Assembly: GCA_028871195.1 (NCBI GenBank) | Contig: JAGWNT010000079.1 | Location: 1 to 18,362 of the forward strand | DNA length: 18,362 nt | From: REEB85 sp018971455 | GTDB taxonomy: Bacteria > Pseudomonadota > Alphaproteobacteria > Acetobacterales > Acetobacteraceae | Direction: 5' to 3' | Shown here: positions 1-8,249 of the stretch, in pieces | Layout of the letters: each line of letters opens with the position of its first letter | Numbering within the stretch: position 1 is the stretch's first letter | Position numbers and translations under genes: made by a program | The notes under the pieces: model-generated | Told to the model about the DNA's origin: nothing | The model's database searches: none | Seen by the model: the letters and a program-made list of their open reading frames with translations, nothing else

Positions 1-210
1 CACCAGGGCGAAGGCGGCCAGCAGCAGCGTCACCGCCCGGCCGAGCAGCACATCGACCAGCCGCCGCCACCGCGAGGCGGCGGGCGCCCGGCGGGGCGGC
101 TCGCCGGGCGGCTTCCTGGCCGCCCCAGGGACCGGTTCGAGGGCCGGTTCGGGGGCCGGTTCGGGGGCCGCCTCGGGCCGCAGCGTTGCCGGCGTGGCCG
201 CGACGTTCAT
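1..210 (-). CDS. ntrY: NtrY-type nitrogen sensor histidine kinase, N-terminal fragment
   Basis: Partial gene: 70 codons read without a stop from an ATG at 210 to the left edge, so the sensor and kinase domains lie outside the window. What is visible is a cytoplasmic-looking Pro/Glu/Ala-rich leader (about residues 10-35), then a basic stretch (SRWRR), then the start of a hydrophobic helix (LLGRAVTLLLAAFALV) that fits the first membrane segment. The start is supported by GGGGAG four bases upstream. It begins 13 bases after the ntrC stop on the same strand. The name rests on this start plus position: in Alphaproteobacteria ntrY follows ntrC and precedes ntrX, and NtrY is a membrane kinase that phosphorylates NtrX. 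The visible sequence alone contains no kinase motif, so the identity is inferred mainly from gene order. Confidence 0.72.
   Translation of the reverse strand, partial: MNVAATPATLRPEAAPEPAPEPALEPVPGAARKPPGEPPRRAPAASRWRRLVDVLLGRAVTLLLAAFALV
131..178. repeat. 12-bp in-frame tandem repeat in the ntrY leader
   Basis: Four consecutive 12-base units (131-142, 143-154, 155-166, 167-178). The middle two are identical (GCCGGTTCGGGG) and the outer two are degenerate. The period is a multiple of three, so on the minus strand it encodes a Pro-Glu-Pro-Ala-type repeat (EPAPEPALEP) before the first membrane helix of NtrY. Unit number could vary without breaking the frame. Confidence 0.75.
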
Positions 211-223
211 CTTGCTCCCCCGC

Positions 224-1693
<1,470 letters not shown>

Positions 1694-1703
1694 GTTCGCA
1701 CCT

Positions 1704-2849
1704 TCATTCGGTGTCTTCGGGATCGTCGCTCAGCACCGGCAGATGCAGGCGGAACTCGGTGCGTCCGGGCCTGCTGTCGACCTCGATCAGGCCGCCGTGA
1801 TCGGCGACGATCTTCGCCACCAGCGCCAGGCCCAGGCCGCTGCCGGACGGCTTGGAACTGACGAACGGATCGAACAGATGCGGCCGGATATCGTCGGGGA
1901 TGCCCGGTCCGTTGTCGCGCACGGCCACCACCAGCGGCAGATGCAGCCGCTGGTCCGACCCCGGCACGGCCAGCCGCACGCCGTGCTGGAAGGCGGTGGT
2001 CAGCGTGATCTCGCCGGCCTCGGTGCCGGAGAAGGCGATCGCCTCGGCGGCGTTCTTCACCAGGTTCAGCACCACCTGCACCAGCTGGTCGCGATTGCCC
2101 GAAACCGGCGGCAGCGAGGGGTCGTAGACCTCGCTGAACCGCGTTGTGGCGGCAAACCCGCTCTGGGCGAGCAGGCGGACATGCTCGAGCACGCGATGGA
2201 TATTGACCGCGCTGCGCTCGATCGGCTTCTCGCCGAAGATCTCCATCCGGTCGACCAGCTCGCGAATGCGGTCGGCCTCGTCGCGGATCAGCACGGTCAG
2301 CTCGCGATCGGCCTCGACCACGCTGCCCTCGAGAAGCTGTGCCGCGCCCCGGATGCCGGAGAGCGGGTTCTTCACCTCGTGGGCGAGGATGGCCGCCATG
2401 CCGGTGACGCTGCGCGCCGCGCTGCGGAAGGTCAGCTGCCGGTCGAGGGCGCGCGCCGCCGAGACGTCCTGAAAGACCAGCAGCACCGCGCCGCGCTCCT
2501 CCGGCAGCGGCGTGCCATGCACGGTGATGCCGATCTTGCGCAGCCGCGGGCTCTCGATCGTCAGCTCGTGATCGGCCACGGTGAAATCGCCCTCGCGCAC
2601 CTGCGCGATCAGCAGGAACAAAGGGTTGTCGGCCGGAACCAGATCGCCGAGCCGCATCTGCAGGGCCTGGGCGGAGGAAATGCCGAGGAACTGCTCGGCG
2701 GCGGCGTTGAGGAAGCGGAAGCGGTCGGCCGGATCGATCAGCACCACCGGCACCGGCATGGCCGCCATCAGAATCGCCGAATCGGGCGGGCGCGGCGTCT
2801 CGCGGCGCCCCACCACCTTGAGCGCGGCGCGCGTGACGACGTTCCTCAT
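1704..2849 (-). CDS. ntrB: Nitrogen regulation sensor histidine kinase NtrB
   Basis: A 381-residue soluble two-component kinase. In the known system it phosphorylates NtrC under nitrogen limitation and dephosphorylates it when bound by PII. An N-terminal PAS domain (about 25-130) contains VLIDPADRFRFLNAAAEQFLG. The dimerisation/H-box follows, with phospho-acceptor His157 in LAHEVKNPLSGIRGAAQLL. The catalytic ATPase domain shows the N box (LVKNAAEA, 263-270), the G1 box DNGPGIP (312-318), the F box (FDPFVSSK) and the G2 box GSGLGLA (336-342). There is no membrane segment, as expected of NtrB and unlike NtrY. Its ATG overlaps the dusB stop as ATGA, so translation is probably coupled to dusB. 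Confidence 0.96.
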   Translation of the reverse strand: MRNVVTRAALKVVGRRETPRPPDSAILMAAMPVPVVLIDPADRFRFLNAAAEQFLGISSAQALQMRLGDLVPADNPLFLLIAQVREGDFTVADHELTIESPRLRKIGITVHGTPLPEERGAVLLVFQDVSAARALDRQLTFRSAARSVTGMAAILAHEVKNPLSGIRGAAQLLEGSVVEADRELTVLIRDEADRIRELVDRMEIFGEKPIERSAVNIHRVLEHVRLLAQSGFAATTRFSEVYDPSLPPVSGNRDQLVQVVLNLVKNAAEAIAFSGTEAGEITLTTAFQHGVRLAVPGSDQRLHLPLVVAVRDNGPGIPDDIRPHLFDPFVSSKPSGSGLGLALVAKIVADHGGLIEVDSRPGRTEFRLHLPVLSDDPEDTE

Positions 2850-3880
2850 GCGGCCGCGGCCATGGCGCCGCCATCGGTCAGCCCGTCATACAGCGCGTCG
2901 ATCAGCGCCAGCACGGCCGGCACCGAATCGAGGCGGTTCATCGCCGCGCGGAACTCCGCCGAACCGGGCAGGCCGCGGGAGTACCAGGCGACGTGCTTGC
3001 GCGCGAGGCGCAGCCCGGGCTCGGTGCCGAAATGGCTCAACATCGAATGATAATGGGTCAGAAGTATCTGCTTCTGCTGCGCCAGCGTGGGGTCGGGCTG
3101 GCGGTGCCCGGTGCGCAGGAAATGGGCGATCTGCGCCGGCAGCCAGGGCCGCCCGTAGCAGCCCCGGCCGACCATCACGCCATCGGCGCCGGAGCGGCGC
3201 AGCGCGCTGGCGGCATCGTCCACGGTCAGGATATCGCCATTGGCGATCACCGGCAGGCCGACCGCCTGCTTGACCTCGGCGATGAAATCCCAGTCGGCCG
3301 TGCCGGTGTAGAATTGCTGGCGCGTGCGCCCGTGCACGGTGACCATGCGGATGCCGCAGGATTCCGCGATGCGGGCGAGGCTGGGCGCGTTCAGGCTGGC
3401 ATGGTCCCAGCCCATGCGCATCTTCAGGGTCACCGGCACATCCACCGCGCGCACTGTCGCCTCCAGGATGGCGGCCGCCGCCCGCTCGTCGCGCATCAGC
3501 GCGCTGCCCGCCATCTGGCCGACCGCCACCTTCTTCACCGGACAGCCGAAATTGATGTCGATGATGTCGGCACCACGATCGGCTGCGATGCGCGCCGCCT
3601 CGGCCATCGCCGCCGGATCGCAGCCGGCCAGCTGCAGGGAGGTCGGGCGCCCGTCCATCTCCGCCATGCGCAGCGTCGCGCGGTTCTCCCGCACCATCGC
3701 CCAGGAGGCGATCATCTCCGAGACCACCAGCCCCGTGCCCAGCGCGCGGGCGAGTCGGCGAAACGGCAGGTCGGTCACGCCGGACATGGGGGCGAGGATC
3801 ACCGGCGTGTCGATGACCACGCCACGGCCGAGATCGATCGGCCGGAGCAGGCTGCCGGTCGGAGTTACATTGCCCATCAT
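2846..3880 (-). CDS. dusB: tRNA-dihydrouridine synthase DusB (NifR3 family)
   Basis: A 344-residue FMN enzyme that reduces uridine to dihydrouridine in the tRNA D-loop. Family features visible are the FMN-binding start VILAPMSGVTDLPFRRLAR (about 27-45), the DINFGCPVKKV active-site segment with the catalytic Cys in FGCP, LKMRMGW, TVHGRTRQQFYTG and the flavin-phosphate region VIANGDI...GADGVMVGRG. It is first in the ntrBC operon, the arrangement that gave the family its NifR3 name. The start lies in tandem ATGs (3880 and 3877). Neither has a Shine-Dalgarno sequence, and both fall inside an inverted repeat, so the gene may be translated from a very short or absent leader. The choice between the two ATGs is not resolvable here. 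Confidence 0.95.
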   Translation of the reverse strand: MMGNVTPTGSLLRPIDLGRGVVIDTPVILAPMSGVTDLPFRRLARALGTGLVVSEMIASWAMVRENRATLRMAEMDGRPTSLQLAGCDPAAMAEAARIAADRGADIIDINFGCPVKKVAVGQMAGSALMRDERAAAAILEATVRAVDVPVTLKMRMGWDHASLNAPSLARIAESCGIRMVTVHGRTRQQFYTGTADWDFIAEVKQAVGLPVIANGDILTVDDAASALRRSGADGVMVGRGCYGRPWLPAQIAHFLRTGHRQPDPTLAQQKQILLTHYHSMLSHFGTEPGLRLARKHVAWYSRGLPGSAEFRAAMNRLDSVPAVLALIDALYDGLTDGGAMAAAA

Positions 3881-3889
3881 TTGGGCAAT
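3869..3889. promoter_or_regulatory. Perfect inverted repeat enclosing the dusB start codon
   Basis: Arms ATTGCCC and GGGCAAT, 7 bp each and perfectly complementary, flank a 7-base spacer that contains the first dusB ATG (minus strand AAATGAT). It could be an operator overlapping the transcription start or, if transcribed, a hairpin presenting the AUG in its loop. The repeat is seen directly; its function is inferred. Confidence 0.5.
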
Positions 3890-3915
3890 CTAGAGCCAGA
3901 CCTGCCCGCGCGCAA
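3887..3915 (-). promoter_or_regulatory. Candidate promoter of the dusB-ntrBC operon
   Basis: On the minus strand, TTGCGC (3915-3910) is followed after exactly 17 bases by TAGATT (3892-3887). The match is weak at -35 (3 of 6) and fair at -10 (4 of 6, including the key T, A and final T). The predicted transcription start would be about 3881-3879, on the dusB ATG itself, which agrees with the missing ribosome-binding site. It lies in the 80-base divergent gap with ispDF. Confidence 0.35.
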
Positions 3916-3960
3916 CGCGCGCATTGACGGGGCGGGGCTCTGCGGCGAGGGTGCGCCGCC

Positions 3961-5103
3961 ATGTCCCCGCCCCCCTCGATGACCGCCCTCCTCCTCGCCG
4001 CCGGCACCGGCAGCCGCTTCGGCGCGGAGACCCCGAAACAGTTCCAGATCATTGCCGGTAAGCCCGTGCTGCGCCATGCCGCCGAGGCCCTGCTGGCCGC
4101 CGGCGCGCGCCTGCTGCCGGTGGGCGACGCCGCGCCGGTCGCGGCCGCCCTGGCCGGGCTCGACCACCTGCCCACGGTGCCCGGCGGCGCCACCCGCCAG
4201 GACAGCGTGCGCGCCGGGCTCGACGCGCTGGCCGCCGATCCGCCCGACATCGTGCTGGTGCATGACGGCGCCCGCCCCTACCTGCCGCCGGGCACGGTGG
4301 CAGCCCTGCTCGCCGCCCTGGCCGAGGCGCCGGGCGCCATTCCCGCCGTTCCGGTGGCCGACACCCTCAAGCGCGCCGCCGGTGGGCGGATCACCGCGAC
4401 CCTGGACCGTGCCGGGCTGTTCCGCGCGCAGACGCCGCAGGCCTTCCGCTACGCCATGCTGCACGCCCTGCACCACGCGGCCCCACCCGGCGCCACCGAT
4501 GACGCGGCCCTCCTCGAAGCCGCCGGCCAGCCCGTGGCGCTGGTGCCCGGGGACGAGGACAACATCAAGCTGACCTTCAAGGAGGATTTCGTGCGGCTGG
4601 AACGCGTCCTCGCGCCCACGCTGCTGCCGCGGACCGGCACGGGCTTTGATGTCCATGTCCTGCAAAGCGGCCGCAAGCTCATCCTCTGCGGCATTGAAAT
4701 TCCGCATGATCAAGGTCTTGGCGGGCATTCCGACGCCGATGTCGGCATCCACGCATTGTGCGACGCCATCTACGGTGCGCTGGCCGAGGGCGATATCGGC
4801 CGGCATTTCCCGCCCAGCGAGGCGCAGTGGAAGGACGCCGACTCGGCCCGCTTCCTGCGCCACGCCGCCGGGCGCATCGCCGCGCGCGGCGGCGTGCTGT
4901 CCAATGCCGATGTCACGCTGATCTGCGAGCAGCCGAAGATCACGCCGCATGCGCCGGCAATGATCGCGCGCCTGGCCGATCTGCTCGGCGTCGCCGCCGG
5001 GCGCGTCTCGGTCAAGGCCACCACCACCGAGCGGCTCGGCTTCACCGGCCGGCGCGAGGGCATCGCCGCGCAGGCCGTCGCCACCATCCTGCTGCCCGGC
5101 TGA
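3961..5103 (+). CDS. ispDF: Bifunctional IspD/IspF enzyme of the MEP isoprenoid pathway
   Basis: A 380-residue fusion. The IspD domain (about 7-215) converts MEP to CDP-methylerythritol. The IspF domain (about 224-380) cyclises the phosphorylated product to ME-cPP. IspD motifs are the nucleotide loop LLLAAGTGSRFG...PKQF (10-28), GGATRQDSV, VHDGARP (100-106) and DNIKLT (200-205). IspF motifs are GFDVH, giving metal ligands Asp230 and His232, GGHSDADV with His256, DIGRHFPP (278-285) and KATTTERLGFTGRREGIAAQA near the C-terminus. IspDF fusions are typical of Alphaproteobacteria. The intermediate IspE is not in this window. The start used has GAGG ten bases upstream. An in-frame ATG at 3979 (MTALLLAAG) is an equally reasonable start and keeps the whole nucleotide-binding loop. 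Confidence 0.96.
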   Translation: MSPPPSMTALLLAAGTGSRFGAETPKQFQIIAGKPVLRHAAEALLAAGARLLPVGDAAPVAAALAGLDHLPTVPGGATRQDSVRAGLDALAADPPDIVLVHDGARPYLPPGTVAALLAALAEAPGAIPAVPVADTLKRAAGGRITATLDRAGLFRAQTPQAFRYAMLHALHHAAPPGATDDAALLEAAGQPVALVPGDEDNIKLTFKEDFVRLERVLAPTLLPRTGTGFDVHVLQSGRKLILCGIEIPHDQGLGGHSDADVGIHALCDAIYGALAEGDIGRHFPPSEAQWKDADSARFLRHAAGRIAARGGVLSNADVTLICEQPKITPHAPAMIARLADLLGVAAGRVSVKATTTERLGFTGRREGIAAQAVATILLPG

Positions 5104-5116
5104 CGCGCGGTGTCGT

Positions 5117-5132
5117 CCCGCCGCGCGGCGGG
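5117..5132. terminator. GC-rich perfect palindrome after ispDF
   Basis: Sixteen bases, CCCGCCGC/GCGGCGGG, perfectly self-complementary, starting 13 bases after the ispDF stop. As RNA it could form a 6-bp stem with a 4-base loop. No T-tract follows, so intrinsic termination is doubtful and transcription may read through into the acyl-CoA dehydrogenase gene. Confidence 0.25.
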
Positions 5133-5161
5133 GTAAGAGGAGCCAACACAGGAGAACTGCC

Positions 5162-6742
5162 ATGGGCCTGACCGTGCCGCCGGAGGAAACCGCCTGGCTG
5201 CTGCACCACGTGCTGGGCTTCGACGCCATGGACGAGGCCGACACCGCCGCCATCCTCGCCGAATCGACGCGCACCGCCGAGGGCGTGCTGGCGCCGCTCG
5301 ACCGCATCGGCGACCAGGTCGGCGCGCGGCTGGCCGATGGCGTGGTGACCGCACCCCCCGGCTTCGCCGAGGCGTTCCGCGCCTATGCCGAGGCCGGCTG
5401 GGTCGGCATCGCCGCCGACCCGGCCCATGGCGGCCAGGGCATCGCGCCGGTGGTGGCGCTCGCCGCGCAGGAGCCGGTGAGCAGCGCCAACATGGCCTTC
5501 GGCCTGTGCCCGATGCTGACCCAGGACGCCATCGCGCTGCTCGAGGCGCACGGCACGCCGGACCAGCAATCGCGCCTGCTCGCGCCGCTGATCGAGGGGC
5601 GCTGGACCGGCACGATGTGCCTGACCGAGCCGCAATCCGGCTCCGACCTGGCCGGCGTGCGCAGCCGCGCGGTGCCCGAGGGCGACGGGTTCCGCATCTC
5701 CGGCCAGAAGATCTTCATCACCTGGGGCGAGCACGGCATGGCGCAGAACATCCTGCACATGGTGCTGGCGCGCCTGCCGGACGCGCCCGCCGGCAGTGCC
5801 GGGATTTCGCTCTTCGCCGTGCCCAAGCTGCGGGCCGACGGATCGGCCAACGGCGTCTCCTGCGTCTCCATCGAGCACAAGCTCGGCATCCATGCCAGCC
5901 CGACCTGCGTGATGGCCTTCGAGGGGGCGCGCGGCGAACTGGTCGGCGCGCCGCATCGCGGCCTGCCGGCGATGTTCGCCATGATGAACGCGGCCCGGCT
6001 CGGCGTCGCCATCCAGGGCGTCGCCGCGGCCGAGCGCGCCTTCCGCCGCGCCGCCGATTTCGCCGCCATCCGCGAGCAGGGCGGTGCTGCGATCATCGCC
6101 CATCCCGATGTGCGGCGCATGCTGTGGACCATGCGGGCGCTGGCGCTCGGCGGCCGCCTGCTGGCGCTCTATGCGGCGATGCAGCCCGACAGCGCGCGCG
6201 GCCAAATGCTCATCCCCGTCGCCAAGGCCTGGTGCACCGATGCCGGCGTCGAGGCGGCGAGCCTGGGCGTGCAGGTCCATGGCGGCATGGGCTTCGTCGA
6301 GGAGACCGGGGCCGCGCAGATCCTGCGGGACGCGCGCATCACGCCGATCTACGAGGGCACCAACGGCATCCAGGGGCTGACCCTGCTCAGGCGCGGCCTG
6401 CTGCGCGACCAGGGTGCCGCCTTCGCCGCGCTGATGGACGACATCGCCGCCGAGGCCCCTGCCCTGCACGGCGAGACCGCCGCCGCCCGCGCCGCCGCCG
6501 CCTGGCTGCGCGGCGCCGAACCGCGTGCGGCCGAGGCGGGCGCGAGCGCCTTCCTTCAGATCACCGGCACCCTCACCGCCGCATGGCTGTGCGCCCGGCT
6601 GCTGGCCCGGCCCGATGCCCCGGCCGCCGCGCGCAGTGCCGCCGGCGTGTTCCGCGACCATCTGCTGCCGCGCCTGCACGCCCATGCCGCCAGCCTCACC
6701 GCGGTGAGCCCGGCCCTGGTCGATACGCAGGCGATTGCCTAG
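5162..6742 (+). CDS. Acyl-CoA dehydrogenase family protein (compact form)
   Basis: A 526-residue FAD enzyme predicted to oxidise an acyl-CoA to the enoyl-CoA. The start is supported by AGGAG seven bases upstream of ATG. Visible family signatures are MCLTEPQSGSDL (152-163), the FAD/substrate loop, then ISGQKIFITWGEH (179-191), the second signature QVHGGMGFVEETGAAQILRDARI (371-393), and IYEGTNGIQ with Glu398, the expected catalytic base. The long form with an extra C-terminal helical region resembles the group containing DmdC-like methylmercaptopropionyl-CoA dehydrogenases, which from memory are usually nearer 590 residues. Here the segment between the middle helical domain (about 290-310) and the second signature looks shortened. 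No electron-transfer flavoprotein or CoA-ligase gene is adjacent, so the substrate is unknown. Confidence 0.93.
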   Translation: MGLTVPPEETAWLLHHVLGFDAMDEADTAAILAESTRTAEGVLAPLDRIGDQVGARLADGVVTAPPGFAEAFRAYAEAGWVGIAADPAHGGQGIAPVVALAAQEPVSSANMAFGLCPMLTQDAIALLEAHGTPDQQSRLLAPLIEGRWTGTMCLTEPQSGSDLAGVRSRAVPEGDGFRISGQKIFITWGEHGMAQNILHMVLARLPDAPAGSAGISLFAVPKLRADGSANGVSCVSIEHKLGIHASPTCVMAFEGARGELVGAPHRGLPAMFAMMNAARLGVAIQGVAAAERAFRRAADFAAIREQGGAAIIAHPDVRRMLWTMRALALGGRLLALYAAMQPDSARGQMLIPVAKAWCTDAGVEAASLGVQVHGGMGFVEETGAAQILRDARITPIYEGTNGIQGLTLLRRGLLRDQGAAFAALMDDIAAEAPALHGETAAARAAAAWLRGAEPRAAEAGASAFLQITGTLTAAWLCARLLARPDAPAAARSAAGVFRDHLLPRLHAHAASLTAVSPALVDTQAIA

Positions 6743-6768
6743 ATCCGTTCTGCACGAAGGAGACCCGC

Positions 6769-7080
6769 ATGCATCCGCGCTCGCTCGCCCTCATCCTGGC
6801 CGCCGGCATCGGCCTCGCCGGCTGTTCCACCTTCCAGAAGGATACCGGCGCCTGCCAGGTCGCCCCGCCGCCCAAGAACGAGGTCATTCCGAAGCCGCCC
6901 GTCTCCGAGCAGACGCAGGTCTGGCAGCCCGGGCATTGGGACTGGGACGGGTCCAGCTATGCCTGGACGCCCGGCGCCTGGGTGAAGCGCGGCGGGCACT
7001 CCAACCAGTGGATGGACGGCTACTGGACGCGCAACGTCGCGCCCGGCCCCTGCCATTGGGTCTCGCCGCACTGGATGTAG
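6769..7080 (+). CDS. Small lipoprotein with repeated Trp/Gly (YXWGXW-type) motifs
   Basis: A 103-residue predicted lipoprotein. It has a short basic start (MHPR), a hydrophobic signal helix and the lipobox LAGC with acylated Cys19. AAGGAG lies six bases before the ATG, which fixes the start. The mature part opens with a Pro-rich stretch and then carries an aromatic repeat pattern (VWQPGHWDWDGSSYAWTPGAWV, about 51-72, and WMDGYW further on). This resembles the W-x-x-G-x-W repeats of YXWGXW-containing envelope proteins, whose function is not well defined. Two further cysteines (29 and 95) could form a disulfide in the periplasm. It starts 26 bases after the acyl-CoA dehydrogenase stop, so co-transcription is possible, though no functional link is evident. 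Confidence 0.85.
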   Translation: MHPRSLALILAAGIGLAGCSTFQKDTGACQVAPPPKNEVIPKPPVSEQTQVWQPGHWDWDGSSYAWTPGAWVKRGGHSNQWMDGYWTRNVAPGPCHWVSPHWM

Positions 7081-7139
7081 CGCGCCCACCTCCCACCAGC
7101 GCGCCTCCCACTGGCCTGGGGCCTGGGGCAACGAGGTCG

Positions 7140-7169
7140 TTGTCACGGGCCCCGGGCGCCGCCTACTGT
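7140..7169 (+). promoter_or_regulatory. Candidate promoter for the VOC dioxygenase gene
   Basis: TTGTCA (7140-7145, 5 of 6 to the sigma-70 -35 consensus) is followed after 18 bases by TACTGT (7164-7169, 3 of 6 but with T, A and final T kept). It lies in the 161-base gap before the dioxygenase and would give a leader of roughly 65 bases containing a palindrome. No expression evidence is available. Confidence 0.35.
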
Positions 7170-7192
7170 GCCCGGCCACCCCGCGCAACGGA

Positions 7193-7205
7193 CGCGGGAC
7201 CCGCG
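7193..7205. promoter_or_regulatory. Palindrome CGCGGG-A-CCCGCG in the VOC dioxygenase leader
   Basis: A perfect 6+1+6 inverted repeat, about 25 bases downstream of the candidate -10 element and 26 bases before the Shine-Dalgarno sequence. The one-base spacing is too tight for an RNA hairpin with the full stem but suits a dimeric DNA-binding regulator. The 9-base sequence GTCACGGGC also occurs twice in this gap (7142-7150 and 7216-7224). Function is inferred only from position and symmetry. Confidence 0.3.
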
Positions 7206-7241
7206 AGAACCGGGGGTCACGGGCAGACTGGGAGGGGCATC

Positions 7242-8240
7242 ATGGCGGTTCAGGCACTCGGCTATGTCGGCATCGGCACGACGAAACTCGATGACTGGTC
7301 GGCCTTCGCGACCGCCCAGCTCGGCATGCAGCAGGTGGACCGCGGCCCCTCCTGCCGCGCCTTCCGCATGGATGATCGCCGCCAGCGCCTGATCGTCGAT
7401 GGCGCGCTCGGCGATGCCGAGCGCTATTTCGGCTGGGAGGTCGCCGATGCCGCGGCACTCGATGCGCTCGCGGCCAAGCTCGAGGCGGGCGGCGTCGCGG
7501 TGCGGCGCGAGCCGGCCGCGCTCGCCGATCAGCGCTTCGTCGGAGAACTGATTTCCTTCCGCGACCCCGCGGGCAACCGGCTGGAGGCCTTCCACTCGCC
7601 GCTGGTCGCCGACACGCCCTTCCGCCCCGGCCGCAACATCTCGGGCTTCCGCACCGGGGTGATGGGCATGGGCCATGCCGTGCTGATGGTCGAGGATTTC
7701 GACGGCGTGCTGGCCTTCTACCAGAACCTGCTCGGTTTCCGGATCAGCGACTACATTCGTACCCCGGTCACCGCATGCTTCCTGCACGTCAATCCGCGCC
7801 ACCACAGCCTGGCGCTGTTCAAGCATTCGCATGTCGGCATGCATCACCTGATGATGGAGATGTATACGCTCGACGATATCGGCCAGGGCTACGATCTGGC
7901 GCGGGCCGTCGAGGACCGCGTGGCGGTGACGCTGGGGCGGCACCCGAACGACTACATGACCTCCTTCTACACGCGCACGCCGTCCAACTTCCTGGTCGAG
8001 CAGGGCTGGGGCGCGCGCGAGATCGACGATGCGACCTGGCAGCCGCAGGAGATGACGACGATCGCCAGCTTCTGGGGCCATGAGGGGCTGATCCGCTCCG
8101 TGGTCGGCAATGCGGCGCCACCGCATCCGCCGGCGCCGCCGCCGGAGGGGCGGCGCGCGCCGTTGCAGGTGATGGAGGGCAACTACCAGAAGCTGTCCGG
8201 CGTCTGCCCATGGTGGGACACCACGACCGCGGCGGGCTGA
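7242..8240 (+). CDS. Two-domain extradiol dioxygenase of the VOC superfamily (BphC-like)
   Basis: A 332-residue type I extradiol (catechol meta-cleavage) dioxygenase relative. GGAGG six bases before the ATG at 7242 fixes the start; a longer in-frame reading upstream would run across the lipoprotein gene. The N-terminal VOC module (about 4-125) is the non-catalytic half. The C-terminal module has the Fe(II) triad His145 (MGMGHAVLMVED), His202 (GMHHLMMEM) and Glu253 (TPSNFLVEQGWG), equivalent to His146/His210/Glu260 of biphenyl-2,3-diol dioxygenase. Supporting motifs are FYQNLLGFRISDYI and NPRHHSLALF. A Pro-rich tail (about 295-310) extends past the usual end. No ring-hydroxylase or hydrolase gene is nearby, so the ring substrate cannot be named. 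It faces the 235-residue deamidase-like gene tail-to-tail, 9 bases apart. Confidence 0.9.
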   Translation: MAVQALGYVGIGTTKLDDWSAFATAQLGMQQVDRGPSCRAFRMDDRRQRLIVDGALGDAERYFGWEVADAAALDALAAKLEAGGVAVRREPAALADQRFVGELISFRDPAGNRLEAFHSPLVADTPFRPGRNISGFRTGVMGMGHAVLMVEDFDGVLAFYQNLLGFRISDYIRTPVTACFLHVNPRHHSLALFKHSHVGMHHLMMEMYTLDDIGQGYDLARAVEDRVAVTLGRHPNDYMTSFYTRTPSNFLVEQGWGAREIDDATWQPQEMTTIASFWGHEGLIRSVVGNAAPPHPPAPPPEGRRAPLQVMEGNYQKLSGVCPWWDTTTAAG

Positions 8241-8249
8241 AACGGCCGA

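Noticed and set aside
3881..3960. NtrC-binding site or sigma-54 promoter in the dusB-ispDF gap
   Set aside because: I looked for GCAC-N-GGTGC-like symmetry and GG-N10-GC elements. Nothing convincing was found beyond what random GC-rich DNA gives.
5117..5132. Palindrome after ispDF as a confident intrinsic terminator
   Set aside because: No T-tract follows and the palindrome has no natural loop, so it is listed only at low confidence.
5042..6685. Minus-strand open frame (547 codons) opposite the acyl-CoA dehydrogenase
   Set aside because: It is Gly/Arg/His-rich low-complexity translation with no domain, lying opposite a clear enzyme gene.
6735..7241. Upstream extension of the VOC dioxygenase reading frame
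   Set aside because: It would overlap the lipoprotein gene in another frame. The ATG at 7242 has a strong GGAGG and opens directly with the VOC fold.
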